From JABDQA01 sp963759125 (lineage in GTDB: Bacteria; Desulfobacterota; Desulfobulbia; Desulfobulbales; Desulfocapsaceae): a stretch of 64,000 bases of DNA. Below, piece after piece: positions 38,328 to 47,597 of this stretch; within the stretch, counting starts at the first letter, position 1, and each line of letters begins with the position of its first letter. The stretch is taken from the NCBI GenBank assembly GCA_963759125.1, contig CAVWXN010000001.1:248001-312000 (forward strand), read 5' to 3'. The notes beneath the pieces are model-generated. The model saw only the letters and a list, made by a program, of their open reading frames with translations, was not told the origin of the DNA and did no database searches. Both the position numbers and the translations under genes were made by a program.

Positions 38328-38822
38328 CTAATTAGCTGACCAGCGGCAGGCCTGCGGATCCTCAGCACAGATCTGGTCCAGCTCGCCGGCTGCTTCGAGA
38401 TGCCCGCCGTCCGCTGCCATCTTCAGCCAGGCTGCTGCCTGGACGCGATCATTCTTTTTGTAGGCCAGCCCAAGAAAATATTGGGCGTCGACCTGGCCCA
38501 TTTCCGCCGACCGGGTCAACCAGTGTAGAGCCTTTACCCGGTCTTTTGCGAGCTTCATGCCATTCAGGTAGAGAAAAGCAAGGTCGAATGCCGCCTCTTT
38601 GTGACCGCCATCGGCTGCCTCTTCCAGGAGCCTGACCGCCTCCTCAACATCGAAGACGATGCCCCCTTTCCCCTTGAGGTAGAGATGGGCCAGGGTATAC
38701 TGGGCCTGAATATCACCATTGGTCGCATCTTCAATCAGGTGCGAATTGTCAAAGGTCTGTGCCTGCAGGGGAGTCCAGAAAAGAACAATCCAGATGCTTA
38801 TGAGGGACCGAAGAATATTCAT
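38328..38822 (-). CDS. Secreted Sel1/TPR-like repeat protein
   Basis: 164 residues. Signal peptide (MNILRSLISIWIVLFWTPLQ, cleaved near AQT), then about four Sel1-like repeats (GDIQAQYTLAHLYLKGKGG, GHKEAAFDLAFLYLNGMKLA, GQVDAQYFLGLAYKK, GHLEAAGELDQIC). Such repeats mediate protein contacts in the periplasm. It starts 4 bp after the stop of the glutaryl-CoA-dehydrogenase-like gene on the same strand. Confidence 0.75.
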   Translation of the reverse strand: MNILRSLISIWIVLFWTPLQAQTFDNSHLIEDATNGDIQAQYTLAHLYLKGKGGIVFDVEEAVRLLEEAADGGHKEAAFDLAFLYLNGMKLAKDRVKALHWLTRSAEMGQVDAQYFLGLAYKKNDRVQAAAWLKMAADGGHLEAAGELDQICAEDPQACRWSAN

Positions 38823-38826
38823 AGAT

Positions 38827-40005
38827 TCAACGATAGGCCGCCAGCCCCGTCACCTCCTGGCCAATAATAAGTGTGTGAATGTCATGGGTTCCTTCATAGG
38901 TATAGACCGACTCCAGGTTTGCGGCATGGCGCATGATCGGATATTCGCCCATGATGCCGTTGGCCCCAAGGATGGACCTGGCTGAGCGGCAGATATCCAG
39001 CGCCACCTGGACATTGTTCATTTTGGCCATTGAAACCTGAGCCGGCGTCGCTTTGCCAAGGTCTTTCAAGCGGCCGAGTTGCAGAACCAGTAGTTGGCCC
39101 TTGGTGATTTCGGTAACCATCTCAGCAAGTTTCTTCTGCTGCAGCTGAAACGCCCCGATCGGCCGGTCGAACTGGACCCTGGTTTGAGAATAGTCCAGGG
39201 CGGTCTGGTAACAATTGTCGGCAGCCCCCAAAGCACCCCAGGCGATACCATAGCGAGCCTGGGTCAAACAGCTCAGCGGCCCCTTCAATCCAATTACTCC
39301 AGGCAGCAGGCTCTTCCCCTCCTCGACCACAACATTATCGAAAATCAACTCCGAGGTCACCGAAGCCCGCAGACTCCATTTGCCCTTCATCTGTGGGGCG
39401 CTGAACCCGGGCGTGCCCTGCTCCACGAGAAAACCGCGCACACCTTCCGCCGTTACTGCCCAGACCAGGGCGACATCGGCAATGGTGCCGTTGGTTATCC
39501 ACATCTTGGCACCGTTGATCAGCCAGGTACCGTCATCTCTGCGTTCGGCTCTGGTCCTCATACCACTGGGGTTGGACCCGAAATCGGGCTCAGTTAGCCC
39601 GAAACAGCCGATTTTCTCGCCCGCGGCCATCCGGGGGAGCCAGTACGCCTTCTGCTCCTCACTGCCGAAGGCGAAAATCGGATACATGACCAGGGAACCC
39701 TGCACCGAGGCGAGACTGCGCAAAGCTGAATCGCCGCGCTCGAGTTCATACATCAGTAGACCGTAGGCCACGTTTGAAAGCCCGGCACAGCCAAATTCCT
39801 CCGGCAGCGACGGACCGAAAAAACCGAGGCCGCCCATTTCAGCAATCAGATGCTCTGGAAACGACTCCTTCTGGGCATGCTCATCGATGATAGGCATTAC
39901 CTTCTCGTTGACAAAACCACGGGCCGTCTCCCTTACCAGTTTTTCTTCATCGTCGAGAAGATCCTGAAAATTCATATAGTCGGTGAGTTCTGTGGTCTGG
40001 TTCAT
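38827..40005 (-). CDS. Acyl-CoA dehydrogenase, glutaryl-CoA dehydrogenase-like
   Basis: 392 residues. Full acyl-CoA dehydrogenase fold (GCFGLTEPDFGSNPSGMRTR, WITNGTIADVALVWAV, RYGIAWGALGAADNCYQTAL), with the C-terminal YEGTHDIHTLIIGQEVTG that is typical of glutaryl-CoA dehydrogenases; the Glu is the catalytic base. The family either oxidises and decarboxylates glutaryl-CoA to crotonyl-CoA or only dehydrogenates it. Both forms occur in anaerobes and I cannot tell which. Upstream bases to cdd lack the operator seen before the other fad genes. Confidence 0.82.
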   Translation of the reverse strand: MNQTTELTDYMNFQDLLDDEEKLVRETARGFVNEKVMPIIDEHAQKESFPEHLIAEMGGLGFFGPSLPEEFGCAGLSNVAYGLLMYELERGDSALRSLASVQGSLVMYPIFAFGSEEQKAYWLPRMAAGEKIGCFGLTEPDFGSNPSGMRTRAERRDDGTWLINGAKMWITNGTIADVALVWAVTAEGVRGFLVEQGTPGFSAPQMKGKWSLRASVTSELIFDNVVVEEGKSLLPGVIGLKGPLSCLTQARYGIAWGALGAADNCYQTALDYSQTRVQFDRPIGAFQLQQKKLAEMVTEITKGQLLVLQLGRLKDLGKATPAQVSMAKMNNVQVALDICRSARSILGANGIMGEYPIMRHAANLESVYTYEGTHDIHTLIIGQEVTGLAAYR

Positions 40006-40159
40006 GGCTACCTGTTTAACTGTCTATTTTTTGGATGACTTTGAAGATATTTTGTAAAAATAGGATTTTTGTTCAATTTGGGTTGTGTTGGAAATAAACT
40101 GACGTTGTATTTATCAGATATTTCATGAATAGTATATGTGAATTAACGAGGAAAATAAC

Positions 40160-40579
40160 ATGAATGAGGAACAGACCAACCTCCTGCAGTCGGCAGCGCA
40201 GGCTGCCCTTATGGCCTATGCACCCTATTCGAATTTCCGGGTTGGAGCCGCCGTTCAGACTCCGGGCGGTGTGTTTTTGGGCGCCAACATCGAAACGGCT
40301 TCGACCAACCTGGGAATCTGTGCCGAGCGGGCAGCGATTACCCACGCCCGAATGAGGGGCGAAAACGAAATTATCGGCATTGCCGTCTCCTGCCCTGACG
40401 CCTTGCGGGATGAAGACGACCGGGTCGACGAGTATGGTGCCATGCCGTGCGGGGCCTGCCGCCAGTGGCTGGCCGAGCTGGCACCCAAAGCCTGGGTGGT
40501 TATCAGCAGTTCTGACCAGGTCTATTATCTGGACGATCTACTACCCTGCGCCTTTCAGCTGCGCACCAGCAAAGATTGA
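40160..40579 (+). CDS. cdd: Cytidine deaminase
   Basis: 139 residues, small zinc-dependent homotetrameric type. Zinc and catalytic residues are in CAERAAITHA (Cys, Glu) and PCGACRQWLAEL (two Cys). AYAPYSNFRVGAAV is the N-terminal substrate loop. It converts cytidine or deoxycytidine to uridine or deoxyuridine. It is convergent with punA (24-bp gap) and functionally part of the nucleoside salvage cluster to 50 kb. Confidence 0.9.
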   Translation: MNEEQTNLLQSAAQAALMAYAPYSNFRVGAAVQTPGGVFLGANIETASTNLGICAERAAITHARMRGENEIIGIAVSCPDALRDEDDRVDEYGAMPCGACRQWLAELAPKAWVVISSSDQVYYLDDLLPCAFQLRTSKD

Positions 40580-40602
40580 GTCCGACTTCAGGGTACCGTT
40601 TA

Positions 40603-41430
40603 TCAGTTCGGCGGCCAGGCTCCAACGATCGCTTCGAGCAGGGTGATAAAGGTTTTGCGCACCTGCTCACCGACTCTGATGATCTCGTCGTGATCCAGCG
40701 GCTGATCGAGAATACCGGTACCCATGTTGGTGATGCAGGACAGGCCAAGAACCTTCATGCCACAGTGGACAGCGGTGATGACTTCAGGGACTGTCGACAT
40801 ACCGACCGCGTGCCCGCCCAGACGCCCGAGCATGCGCACTTCACTGGCGGTCTCGTAACTCGGTCCCGGCATGTAGCAATAAACCCCCTCCTTCAGTTCG
40901 ATATTCAATTTTTTCCCGCACTCTTTGACCAGGTCTCTGATCTCTTTGCTGTAGGGATCGGACATATCGTTGAAGCGAGGGCCGAACTCGTCGATATTGC
41001 GGCCGCGCAGCGGGCTGTCGCTTACCAATTTAATGTGGTCCCGGATCAGCATCAGATCTCCGGGTTGAAAGTCCGGGGTGAGGCTACCGGCGGCGTTGGT
41101 GACTATCAGCTTGTCCACCCCGAGCATTTTCAGGCAGCGAACCGGAAAAACGACCTCGCCCATCGACAGTCCTTCGTAGTAGTGAAGACGGCCCTGCAGG
41201 ACCACCACCGGATGTCCCTGGAGCAGGCCGGTAACCAGACGACCACTATGTCCCTGTACCGTCGAGGTATGAAAATGGGGGATTTCACCATACGGCAAAA
41301 CCACCGGATCTTCCACCCGGTCGGCCAGGGCCCCGAGACCTGAGCCCAGGACTATGGCGAGTCGGGGCTTGATCAGAATTTTATCTTCGATATAGGCGGT
41401 TCCTTCTTTGACCTGGTCAATTTGTTCCAT
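40603..41430 (-). CDS. punA: Purine-nucleoside phosphorylase
   Basis: 275 residues, trimeric PNP type: phosphate loop VLGSGLGALADRV, HSGRLVTGLLQG, QGRLHYYEGLSM, VTNAAGSL, YCYMPGPSYETASEVRMLGR and AVGMSTVPEVI. Splits purine nucleosides to base and ribose-1-phosphate. It is the last gene of the importer operon (adjacent to the permease stop), so imported nucleosides are split at once. Confidence 0.9.
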   Translation of the reverse strand: MEQIDQVKEGTAYIEDKILIKPRLAIVLGSGLGALADRVEDPVVLPYGEIPHFHTSTVQGHSGRLVTGLLQGHPVVVLQGRLHYYEGLSMGEVVFPVRCLKMLGVDKLIVTNAAGSLTPDFQPGDLMLIRDHIKLVSDSPLRGRNIDEFGPRFNDMSDPYSKEIRDLVKECGKKLNIELKEGVYCYMPGPSYETASEVRMLGRLGGHAVGMSTVPEVITAVHCGMKVLGLSCITNMGTGILDQPLDHDEIIRVGEQVRKTFITLLEAIVGAWPPN

Positions 41431-42384
41431 CTAGTTTTCCCCTTTATCGAAGATTTTCCCGATCGATGCCGGCGGTTGGGAACGACCGACCCAGCCCACC
41501 AGGATTACGATGGTCAGAACATAGGGCAAGGTGGCGAGCAAACCCGAGGGTATCGGCACCCCTTTGGCACCCATGAATATCTCGAGTCCCTTGGCCCCGC
41601 CAAAAATCAGACAGGCAAGCAGCGCTCCCTGGGGTTTCCATTTGCCAAAAATCATTGCCGCCAGGGCAATGAAGCCGTGCCCGGAGATCAGGGTGTTGCT
41701 GAATCTGGACACCACGGCGATCGACATTGCCGCACCGCCGAGGCCGGCCAGAAACCCGGAGGTGATGACCGCACCATAACGAATCTTGAATACCGAGATA
41801 CCCAGCGAGTCCGCCGCCTCCGGATGCTCGCCGACCGCCCGCAGCCGCATGCCCAGGCTGGTTTTGTATAGTACGAACCAAGCGACAAAGACCAGTATGA
41901 AGGCGAGATAGACAGTGGCAAAGCGGTTGAAAACCAGATCCATGAAACCTGAGGAGGCAAAGAGCTTGCCTTCTCCAAAGAGAAAATCGAACGGCAGCGG
42001 AATTTTGTTCGGTACCGTCAGAGTCTGGGTGGCACCGTCAAAAACCAGCCGACTGATAAACAGGGCAAAACCGACACCCAGAAAGTTCATCGCAATTCCC
42101 GAGACTATCTGTTCGGCGGAAAAGGAAACGGTGGCGATGGCATGCAGCAGTCCCAGAGAAGCTCCGGCCAGTCCGGCACAAAAGAATCCCAGCCATGGAT
42201 CTCTGCTGAAATAAGCCACCGCAGCACCAACGAAGGCGCCGAAATACATCATTCCTTCGAGCCCGATGTTGATGATCCCTGAACGCTCGGTGATTACCCC
42301 TCCGACGGCAGCGAATATCAGCGGGGTGGAATACATCAGCGTGGTGCCGATGATAAAGGCAATATCGTTGACGAAGGTTTCCAT
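41431..42384 (-). CDS. Nucleoside ABC importer permease 2 (NupQ type)
   Basis: 317 residues, about eight to ten helices (YSTPLIFAAVGGVITERSGI, followed by INIGLEGMMYFGAFVGAAVA; FIALAAMIFGKWKPQGALLA). The stretch RSGIINIGLEGMM is the mark of the BMP-type permease family. It overlaps the other permease gene by 1 bp. Confidence 0.88.
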   Translation of the reverse strand: METFVNDIAFIIGTTLMYSTPLIFAAVGGVITERSGIINIGLEGMMYFGAFVGAAVAYFSRDPWLGFFCAGLAGASLGLLHAIATVSFSAEQIVSGIAMNFLGVGFALFISRLVFDGATQTLTVPNKIPLPFDFLFGEGKLFASSGFMDLVFNRFATVYLAFILVFVAWFVLYKTSLGMRLRAVGEHPEAADSLGISVFKIRYGAVITSGFLAGLGGAAMSIAVVSRFSNTLISGHGFIALAAMIFGKWKPQGALLACLIFGGAKGLEIFMGAKGVPIPSGLLATLPYVLTIVILVGWVGRSQPPASIGKIFDKGEN

Positions 42385-43511
42385 CAGCTCCTCTCCCGCC
42401 GTTTCCTGTAGGCCAGTATCATGCGGATCAATTTGGGCATGGCGACGAAGAAGATGATGATGCCGATCATGATATTGATCACCTCTGTCGGTGCCCCCAT
42501 CACATCCTGAATCTTCGAGCCCCCGTATTTAAGAGAGCCGAATAATAATCCGGCGAAGACACAGCCGGGACCGCTGTTGTTGCCGATCAAAGAAACGGCA
42601 ATACCGTCGAAACCGTAACCCTCCATAATTGCCAGGGTGGCGATGCGGTGACTGACGCCCAGCACCTGAAACGCCCCGGCAGCCCCGGCAAGTCCGCCGG
42701 CAAAGAGCATCGAGATCACCATACTCCGCTTTACGTTGATGCCGCCGGCCTCGGCCGCATGTGGATTATGTCCCACGGCCCGGAGTTCGTAGCCGAGTGT
42801 GGTTCGGTTGAGTACATACCAGACCAGAGCAGCCAGTAGTATGGCGAAGACAAAGCCCAGATTGACCGGTGATTTGAGGACGTCCCAAAGCATCGGGTGT
42901 TCGCGCAGAAAAGCGATGCCCTCAGGCGTCCGTTTCCACTGCCCGAGGATGTCGATCTGGGCGGTCGGCTGAATCGCATAGGTTTTTCCCGTCCCCTGCC
43001 TGCCAAAGGACGGGATGGTGATGGCCCAGTTGGATATATAGAGCGCCGTCCAGTTGAGCATGATGGTGGAGATCACCTCGTTGACCCCGAAACGGGCCTT
43101 GAACCAGCCGGCCAGACCGCCCCAGAAAGCCGCCACGAGCACCGCCAGCCCAACGGCTGTAAAGACGTGCAGGACCATCGGCAGCTTCAGGTAGTAGCCT
43201 GCCGCGGCCGCCGCCAGAGCCCCCATAATATATTGGCCTTCGGCCCCGATATTGAACAGACCGGTGCGCAGGGCAAAGGCTACCGACAATCCGGTGATGA
43301 TCAGCGGGGTCGAATAGATGATCACATAAGAGACGTATTTGGGCCGGGAGAAAATGCCCTTGAGGATCACTCCATAGGCCTCCAGGGGGTTGAAGCCGGC
43401 CAGCAGCAGGATGATGCCGCCAAGCAGGAAACCAAAGAGCACCGACATCAGGGTGATTGACAAGGCACCGTTGAGGAATTTATCCTTCAATGAGGCCCCG
43501 ATGCTGCTCAT
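42384..43511 (-). CDS. Nucleoside ABC importer permease 1 (NupP type)
   Basis: 375 residues, about ten helices (ALSITLMSVLFGFLLGGIIL; SYVIIYSTPLIITGLSVAFA, then LRTGLFNIGAEGQYIMGALAA; GFDGIAVSLIGNNSGPGCVF). The LFNIGAEGQ motif defines the partner permease of this importer type. It overlaps the ATPase gene by 4 bp. Inner membrane. Confidence 0.88.
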   Translation of the reverse strand: MSSIGASLKDKFLNGALSITLMSVLFGFLLGGIILLLAGFNPLEAYGVILKGIFSRPKYVSYVIIYSTPLIITGLSVAFALRTGLFNIGAEGQYIMGALAAAAAGYYLKLPMVLHVFTAVGLAVLVAAFWGGLAGWFKARFGVNEVISTIMLNWTALYISNWAITIPSFGRQGTGKTYAIQPTAQIDILGQWKRTPEGIAFLREHPMLWDVLKSPVNLGFVFAILLAALVWYVLNRTTLGYELRAVGHNPHAAEAGGINVKRSMVISMLFAGGLAGAAGAFQVLGVSHRIATLAIMEGYGFDGIAVSLIGNNSGPGCVFAGLLFGSLKYGGSKIQDVMGAPTEVINIMIGIIIFFVAMPKLIRMILAYRKRRERS

Positions 43512-45055
43512 GGCGATCCTCCGGCCATCAACAGCCCGATTCTGTTTTCATCCGCCTCGGCCCCGTCGAGTATGCCAATTATTCTGCCCTCGAAGATAAC
43601 GGCGATCCGATCCGCCACAGTGATAATTTCATCGAGCTCAAAGGAAATCAGCAGCACCGCTTTACCGTTATCGCGCTGCTCGATCAGGGCTTTGTGCACA
43701 TATTCGATGGCCCCCACGTCGAGGCCCCTGGTGGGCTGTGAGGCGATCAGAATATCAGGGTTATTCGACACCTCACGGGCAATAATCACTTTCTGCTGGT
43801 TACCGCCTGAAAGGGATTTGGCCTGCAGACCGGTGTTTCGTGGTCTGATATCGAAGGTCTCGGCACAGTGGTCGCCGAATCGGTAGATTTCACCATTATC
43901 CAGTACCCCTCGGCGGGAAAAGGGAGGCTGCATGTAGGTCTCAAGTATCAGGTTCTCAGCGACATCGAACTCGAGAACCAGGCCGCGCTTCTGACGATCC
44001 TCTGGAATCGAGCAGATATGGTGCTCGCCGATTATCTGTCGCGGCGTGGCGTTGGTGATATCGTGGTCTTTGAGCAGTATCCTGCCGCTCTCCACCTGTC
44101 GCAGCCCCATCAGTGCTTCCACAAGTTGCGACTGGCCGTTTCCGTCAACTCCTGCAATACCTAAGATCTCCGAGTGGTAGAGTTCCAGATCCAGTCCGTT
44201 TACGGCGGCAATACCCCGGTTATCCCGAACCACCAGGTTGTCGACGGTGAGAGCCCTGTCGCCCCGTACCACTTGGCTTTTTGTTACGGAAAAGGAGACG
44301 TCGCGCCCCACCATTTTAGCGGCCAGCTCCTGCTCCGAGACCTTGGCCACTTCGACCCGGTCAATGAAAGTCCCGCGCCGGATGATCGTGCAGTAGTCGG
44401 CCACCAGCTTGATTTCCTGCAGCTTGTGGGTGATGATGATGATCGACTTGCCCTCGGAGGTGAGATTGTCGATAATGGTGATCAGTTCTTTGATCTCGCT
44501 GGGGGTCAGCACCGCAGTGGGTTCATCCAGGATCAGAATCTCGGCCCCGCGATAGAGTGCCTTGAGAATCTCGACCCGCTGTTGGCTGCCCACCGAAATA
44601 TCCTGGATCAGGGCCTGCGGATCGACGGCAAGCCCGTAACGCTCGGAAATCTCGGCCACCTGTCGTTCGGCTTCGGCCATATCGAGAAGGCCCAGCGTCT
44701 TGGTGGGCTCGCGCCCCAGAACGATATTCTCGGCCACGGTAAACGGCTCTACCAGCTTAAAATGCTGATGAACCATGCCGATACCGTGGCCGATGGCCAC
44801 GTTGGGATCGCTGATCACAACCTCTTCACCGTTGACGCGGATAACCCCTTCGGTCGGCCGGTAAAGGCCGTAGAGACAATTCATCAGGGTCGTCTTGCCC
44901 GCCCCATTTTCGCCCAGCAGCGCATGCACCTCGCCCCGGTGAACGGTCAAGCTGATGCGGTCATTGGCGGTGAAATCGCCGAACTTCTTGACGACATCGA
45001 TCATTTCCACGGTTTTGTGGGAGAAATCGACGCTGGTCACGATTCGCCCCTGCAC
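43508..45055 (-). CDS. Nucleoside ABC importer ATPase (NupO type)
   Basis: 515 residues, two ABC domains. First: ALLGENGAGKTTLMNCLYG, then DISVGSQQRVEILKALY and ILILDEPTAVLTPSE. Second: IAGVDGNGQSQLVEALMGL, SIPEDRQKRGLVLEF, SLSGGNQQKVIIAREV, ILIASQPTRGLDVGA. The SQPTRGLD form (Asp-Glu replaced) is normal for the second domain in this family. Starts 105 bp after the BMP gene; a strong hairpin lies between them. Confidence 0.9.
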   Translation of the reverse strand: MQGRIVTSVDFSHKTVEMIDVVKKFGDFTANDRISLTVHRGEVHALLGENGAGKTTLMNCLYGLYRPTEGVIRVNGEEVVISDPNVAIGHGIGMVHQHFKLVEPFTVAENIVLGREPTKTLGLLDMAEAERQVAEISERYGLAVDPQALIQDISVGSQQRVEILKALYRGAEILILDEPTAVLTPSEIKELITIIDNLTSEGKSIIIITHKLQEIKLVADYCTIIRRGTFIDRVEVAKVSEQELAAKMVGRDVSFSVTKSQVVRGDRALTVDNLVVRDNRGIAAVNGLDLELYHSEILGIAGVDGNGQSQLVEALMGLRQVESGRILLKDHDITNATPRQIIGEHHICSIPEDRQKRGLVLEFDVAENLILETYMQPPFSRRGVLDNGEIYRFGDHCAETFDIRPRNTGLQAKSLSGGNQQKVIIAREVSNNPDILIASQPTRGLDVGAIEYVHKALIEQRDNGKAVLLISFELDEIITVADRIAVIFEGRIIGILDGAEADENRIGLLMAGGSP

Positions 45056-45089
45056 TCTGGTTCAGGCACCGCCTTGGCGATGCAGCGGT

Positions 45090-45123
45090 CTTCTCCGGCA
45101 GGATCTCGCACCGGCCGGAGAAG
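45090..45123 (-). other. Intercistronic hairpin between binding-protein and ATPase genes
   Basis: Perfect 10-bp GC-rich stem (CTTCTCCGGC / GCCGGAGAAG) with a 14-nt loop. No T-run follows, so it is not a classic terminator. It probably protects the 3' end of the binding-protein message, raising its level above the membrane parts. Confidence 0.6.
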
Positions 45124-45160
45124 CGTTGAAACTGCTCTTTGGTTCGCTAGTAATTAGAAT

Positions 45161-46156
45161 TTATCGAAGGCGTCTTTGAGTGGCGGGAACTACAATTTCA
45201 CCCGCCTTGATCTTGGCAACCAGACCATCAACCTCTTTGAGGATCTCAGCCGGCACGTGTTTGTTCGAGGTAGGGGCGATGCCCACACCGTCATTTTTGA
45301 GGTTGTAAACCACGGTGTCACCACCGGCAAACTCACCTCCCATCAACCGTTTGCCGATATCGTAGATGGCGTTGTCGACCCGCTTCATGGCTGAGGTCAG
45401 CACATTGTCCGGGGCCAGAAAGTTCTGATCCTTATCGACACCGATAGCCCACTTACCTTTTTCCTTGGCGGCTTCGATAACCCCATCACCCACACCACCG
45501 GAGGCGTGGAAGACGATGTCCGCCCCCTGCTGGTACATGTTGTTGGTAATCGCCTTACCTTTGGCCGCATCGGTAAATGACTCAGCATACTGGCGCAGCA
45601 CCTCGGCATCGGGATTGGCTAGTTTTACTCCGGCCATATAGCCATATTCAAATTTCTCGATCAGGGGGAACTTGATCCCGCCCACAAATCCGACCTTGTT
45701 GGTCTTGGTCATTTTGCCGGCAATATAGCCGACCAGAAAGGAGGGCTCCTCCTCCTGAAATACTGCACAGGCAACGTTTTTCGGTGTTTCGGGGCCATAG
45801 GAAAAGTCGATGATGGCATACTTCTGATCTGGATTGATCTCGGCGGTCTCCTTGATCGCATCACCCATCAAAAAGCCGATTCCCCAGATCAGGTCGTAGC
45901 CGGCATCGGTCAGCGTTTCCATATTGGGAGCATAGTCGGCATCCTGTCTCGACTCTTTGTAGGCCACTTCGGCACCGAAATCCTTCTCGGCTCTTTTCAA
46001 CCCCTCCCAGGCGGACTGGTTGAACGACTGATCATTGACGCCGCCAACGTCGGTAACCATGGCAATTCTCATTTTGGCGGCCTGGCCTACAGCAAAGAGA
46101 CCAGCAATGAAGATCAGGGTCAGAACAGCGGCTAAAGCAAGACGATTTTTTTTCAT
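45161..46156 (-). CDS. BMP-family nucleoside-binding protein
   Basis: 331 residues. Signal peptide with cleavage near GQA-AK (no lipobox Cys). Binding-protein fold of the Bmp/PnrA family: IAMVTDVGGVNDQSFNQSAW, GFLMGDAIKETAEINPDQKY, VGFVGGIKFPLIEKFEYGYM, VFHASGGVGDGVIEAAKEKG, WAIGVDKDQNFLAPDNVLTS. The ligand should be a purine or pyrimidine nucleoside. First gene of the importer operon; the repeat-bearing gap to deoB is upstream. Confidence 0.88.
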   Translation of the reverse strand: MKKNRLALAAVLTLIFIAGLFAVGQAAKMRIAMVTDVGGVNDQSFNQSAWEGLKRAEKDFGAEVAYKESRQDADYAPNMETLTDAGYDLIWGIGFLMGDAIKETAEINPDQKYAIIDFSYGPETPKNVACAVFQEEEPSFLVGYIAGKMTKTNKVGFVGGIKFPLIEKFEYGYMAGVKLANPDAEVLRQYAESFTDAAKGKAITNNMYQQGADIVFHASGGVGDGVIEAAKEKGKWAIGVDKDQNFLAPDNVLTSAMKRVDNAIYDIGKRLMGGEFAGGDTVVYNLKNDGVGIAPTSNKHVPAEILKEVDGLVAKIKAGEIVVPATQRRLR

Positions 46157-46242
46157 GACTCACTCCTTGTAAGAGAAAACAACGTTAATAATAACAAGTC
46201 ATTAGGTGGCGTCGCATTGGGATCAGAAGAATAAAGGCTGCC

Positions 46243-46370
46243 TTGGAAAATGAAAATTTTGGTTTAAGATCAAAGCGCGGTCAAAAAGTTTCTCCGGGCC
46301 ATAAAAAGGATATTTAAGGGATAGATTTTTCGCCCGCAACACTGAGATTGAGCCAAAAGACATTTTTCCA
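46243..46370 (+). repeat. Interspersed ~135-bp element, copy 4 (diverged)
   Basis: Aligns with copy 1 at 16067: ATTTTGGTTTAAGATCAAAG against ATTTTGTTTCAAGATCGAGG, then CTCCGGGCCATAAAAA, ATATT and CGCAACAC blocks. It fills most of the 253-bp gap between bmp and deoB. Confidence 0.55.
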
Positions 46371-46409
46371 GGGTAGTCTCTGTTTTTATGACATGATCAG
46401 TGGATCTTT

Positions 46410-47597
46410 TCAAGCAGATAGAAAGGGCTCACCGAAGTCACTTGGGACCCCGAACATCGAGCAGACGGTGGCGGCGACATCGGCAAAACTCGTTCTGATC
46501 CCCAGATCGACTGGAGTTCTGCCCAGCTGGTAGAAGAGCAGCGGCACATATTCACGGGTGTGATCGGATCCTCTGAAGCCTGGATCACAGCCATGGTCGG
46601 CGCAGATGATGAGAAAATCGTCAGCTCCAAGCATTTCTATAATTTTCGGCAGTTCCCCGTCTATTTCCTCAATGGCCCGGTAATAACCCAGAGGATCCCG
46701 TCTATGCCCATAGAGCATATCGGTGTCCACCAGATTGACAAAGACAAGTTGATGCCGGTCAAGATCCTCTTCAAGCAACTCTTGCAGCCGCCCCAGACAC
46801 CTGCTGTTGCCCTTGTCAGGATGGCTGTGGGTCAGTCCCTGGTGGTTAAAGATATCGCCGATCTTGCCGATACCGACCGTTTCGACGCCATGATCAGCAA
46901 GCCGGTCAAGCAGCGAAGGGCCCGGTAGAGCGATCGAGTAGTCCCGTCGGCCGGCGGTCCTTAGGTAAGCACCGGGACGCCCCTTGAAGGGCCGGGCAAT
47001 AACCCTGGCAACATCGTAGTCGTCGCAGATCTTCCGGGCCCTGCGACAGCAGCGATAAAGTTCCTCCGGGGGAAGCGTCTGTTCATGGGCGGCAATCTGA
47101 AAAACACTGTCCGCTGACGTGTAACAGATCAGAGCTTTGTCCCGCTGGTGCTCCGAACCCAGTTCCTCGATGATCTCCGTACCCGAGGCGGCCCGGTTGC
47201 CAATGAGTTTGTAGCCTGTGTCCCGTTCAAACCGCTTGACAAGTTCGTTGGGAAAAGAGGGAAATTCGGCCGGGAAGACATTAAACCCCTGCGCAAGGAC
47301 AATACCGGCAAGCTCCCAATGCCCGGTAGTGGTATCCTTACCCCTGGATTTCTCAGCCAGCGCCCCAAACGAAGCGAGCGGGTTCTGGACCGGCGGACAA
47401 CCGGCCACAACCCGTCCGGTTAAAGCCGCGCAGTTGCCCAGCCCCAGTGCCGGCAGCGCCTGCCAGGCTGGCCGGCCGTCGGCAACCCCGGCACCACAGA
47501 CCGATCTCAGCGTATGGGCGCCCGTATCGCCATACTGGTCTGCGTCCGGTGCGGCTCCTATGCCAAAGGCGTCTATGACAAGGATCAGGCCGCGCAT
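46410..47597 (-). CDS. deoB: Phosphopentomutase
   Basis: 395 residues, alkaline-phosphatase-like metalloenzyme moving phosphate between C1 and C5 of ribose or deoxyribose. Metal sites: VIDAFGIGAAPDADQYGD at the N-terminus, TTGHWELAG with the Thr nucleophile, LVNLVDTDMLYGHRRD, ICADHGCDPGFRGSDHTREY. It overlaps deoA by 13 bp and takes its sugar-1-phosphate product on toward the pentose pathway. Confidence 0.92.
   Translation of the reverse strand: MRGLILVIDAFGIGAAPDADQYGDTGAHTLRSVCGAGVADGRPAWQALPALGLGNCAALTGRVVAGCPPVQNPLASFGALAEKSRGKDTTTGHWELAGIVLAQGFNVFPAEFPSFPNELVKRFERDTGYKLIGNRAASGTEIIEELGSEHQRDKALICYTSADSVFQIAAHEQTLPPEELYRCCRRARKICDDYDVARVIARPFKGRPGAYLRTAGRRDYSIALPGPSLLDRLADHGVETVGIGKIGDIFNHQGLTHSHPDKGNSRCLGRLQELLEEDLDRHQLVFVNLVDTDMLYGHRRDPLGYYRAIEEIDGELPKIIEMLGADDFLIICADHGCDPGFRGSDHTREYVPLLFYQLGRTPVDLGIRTSFADVAATVCSMFGVPSDFGEPFLSA

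Noticed and set aside
40081..40130. Possible fad-type operator before the glutaryl-CoA dehydrogenase gene (CTGACGTTGTATTTA)
   Set aside because: Only part of the core matches and no promoter of the shared design is seen around it.
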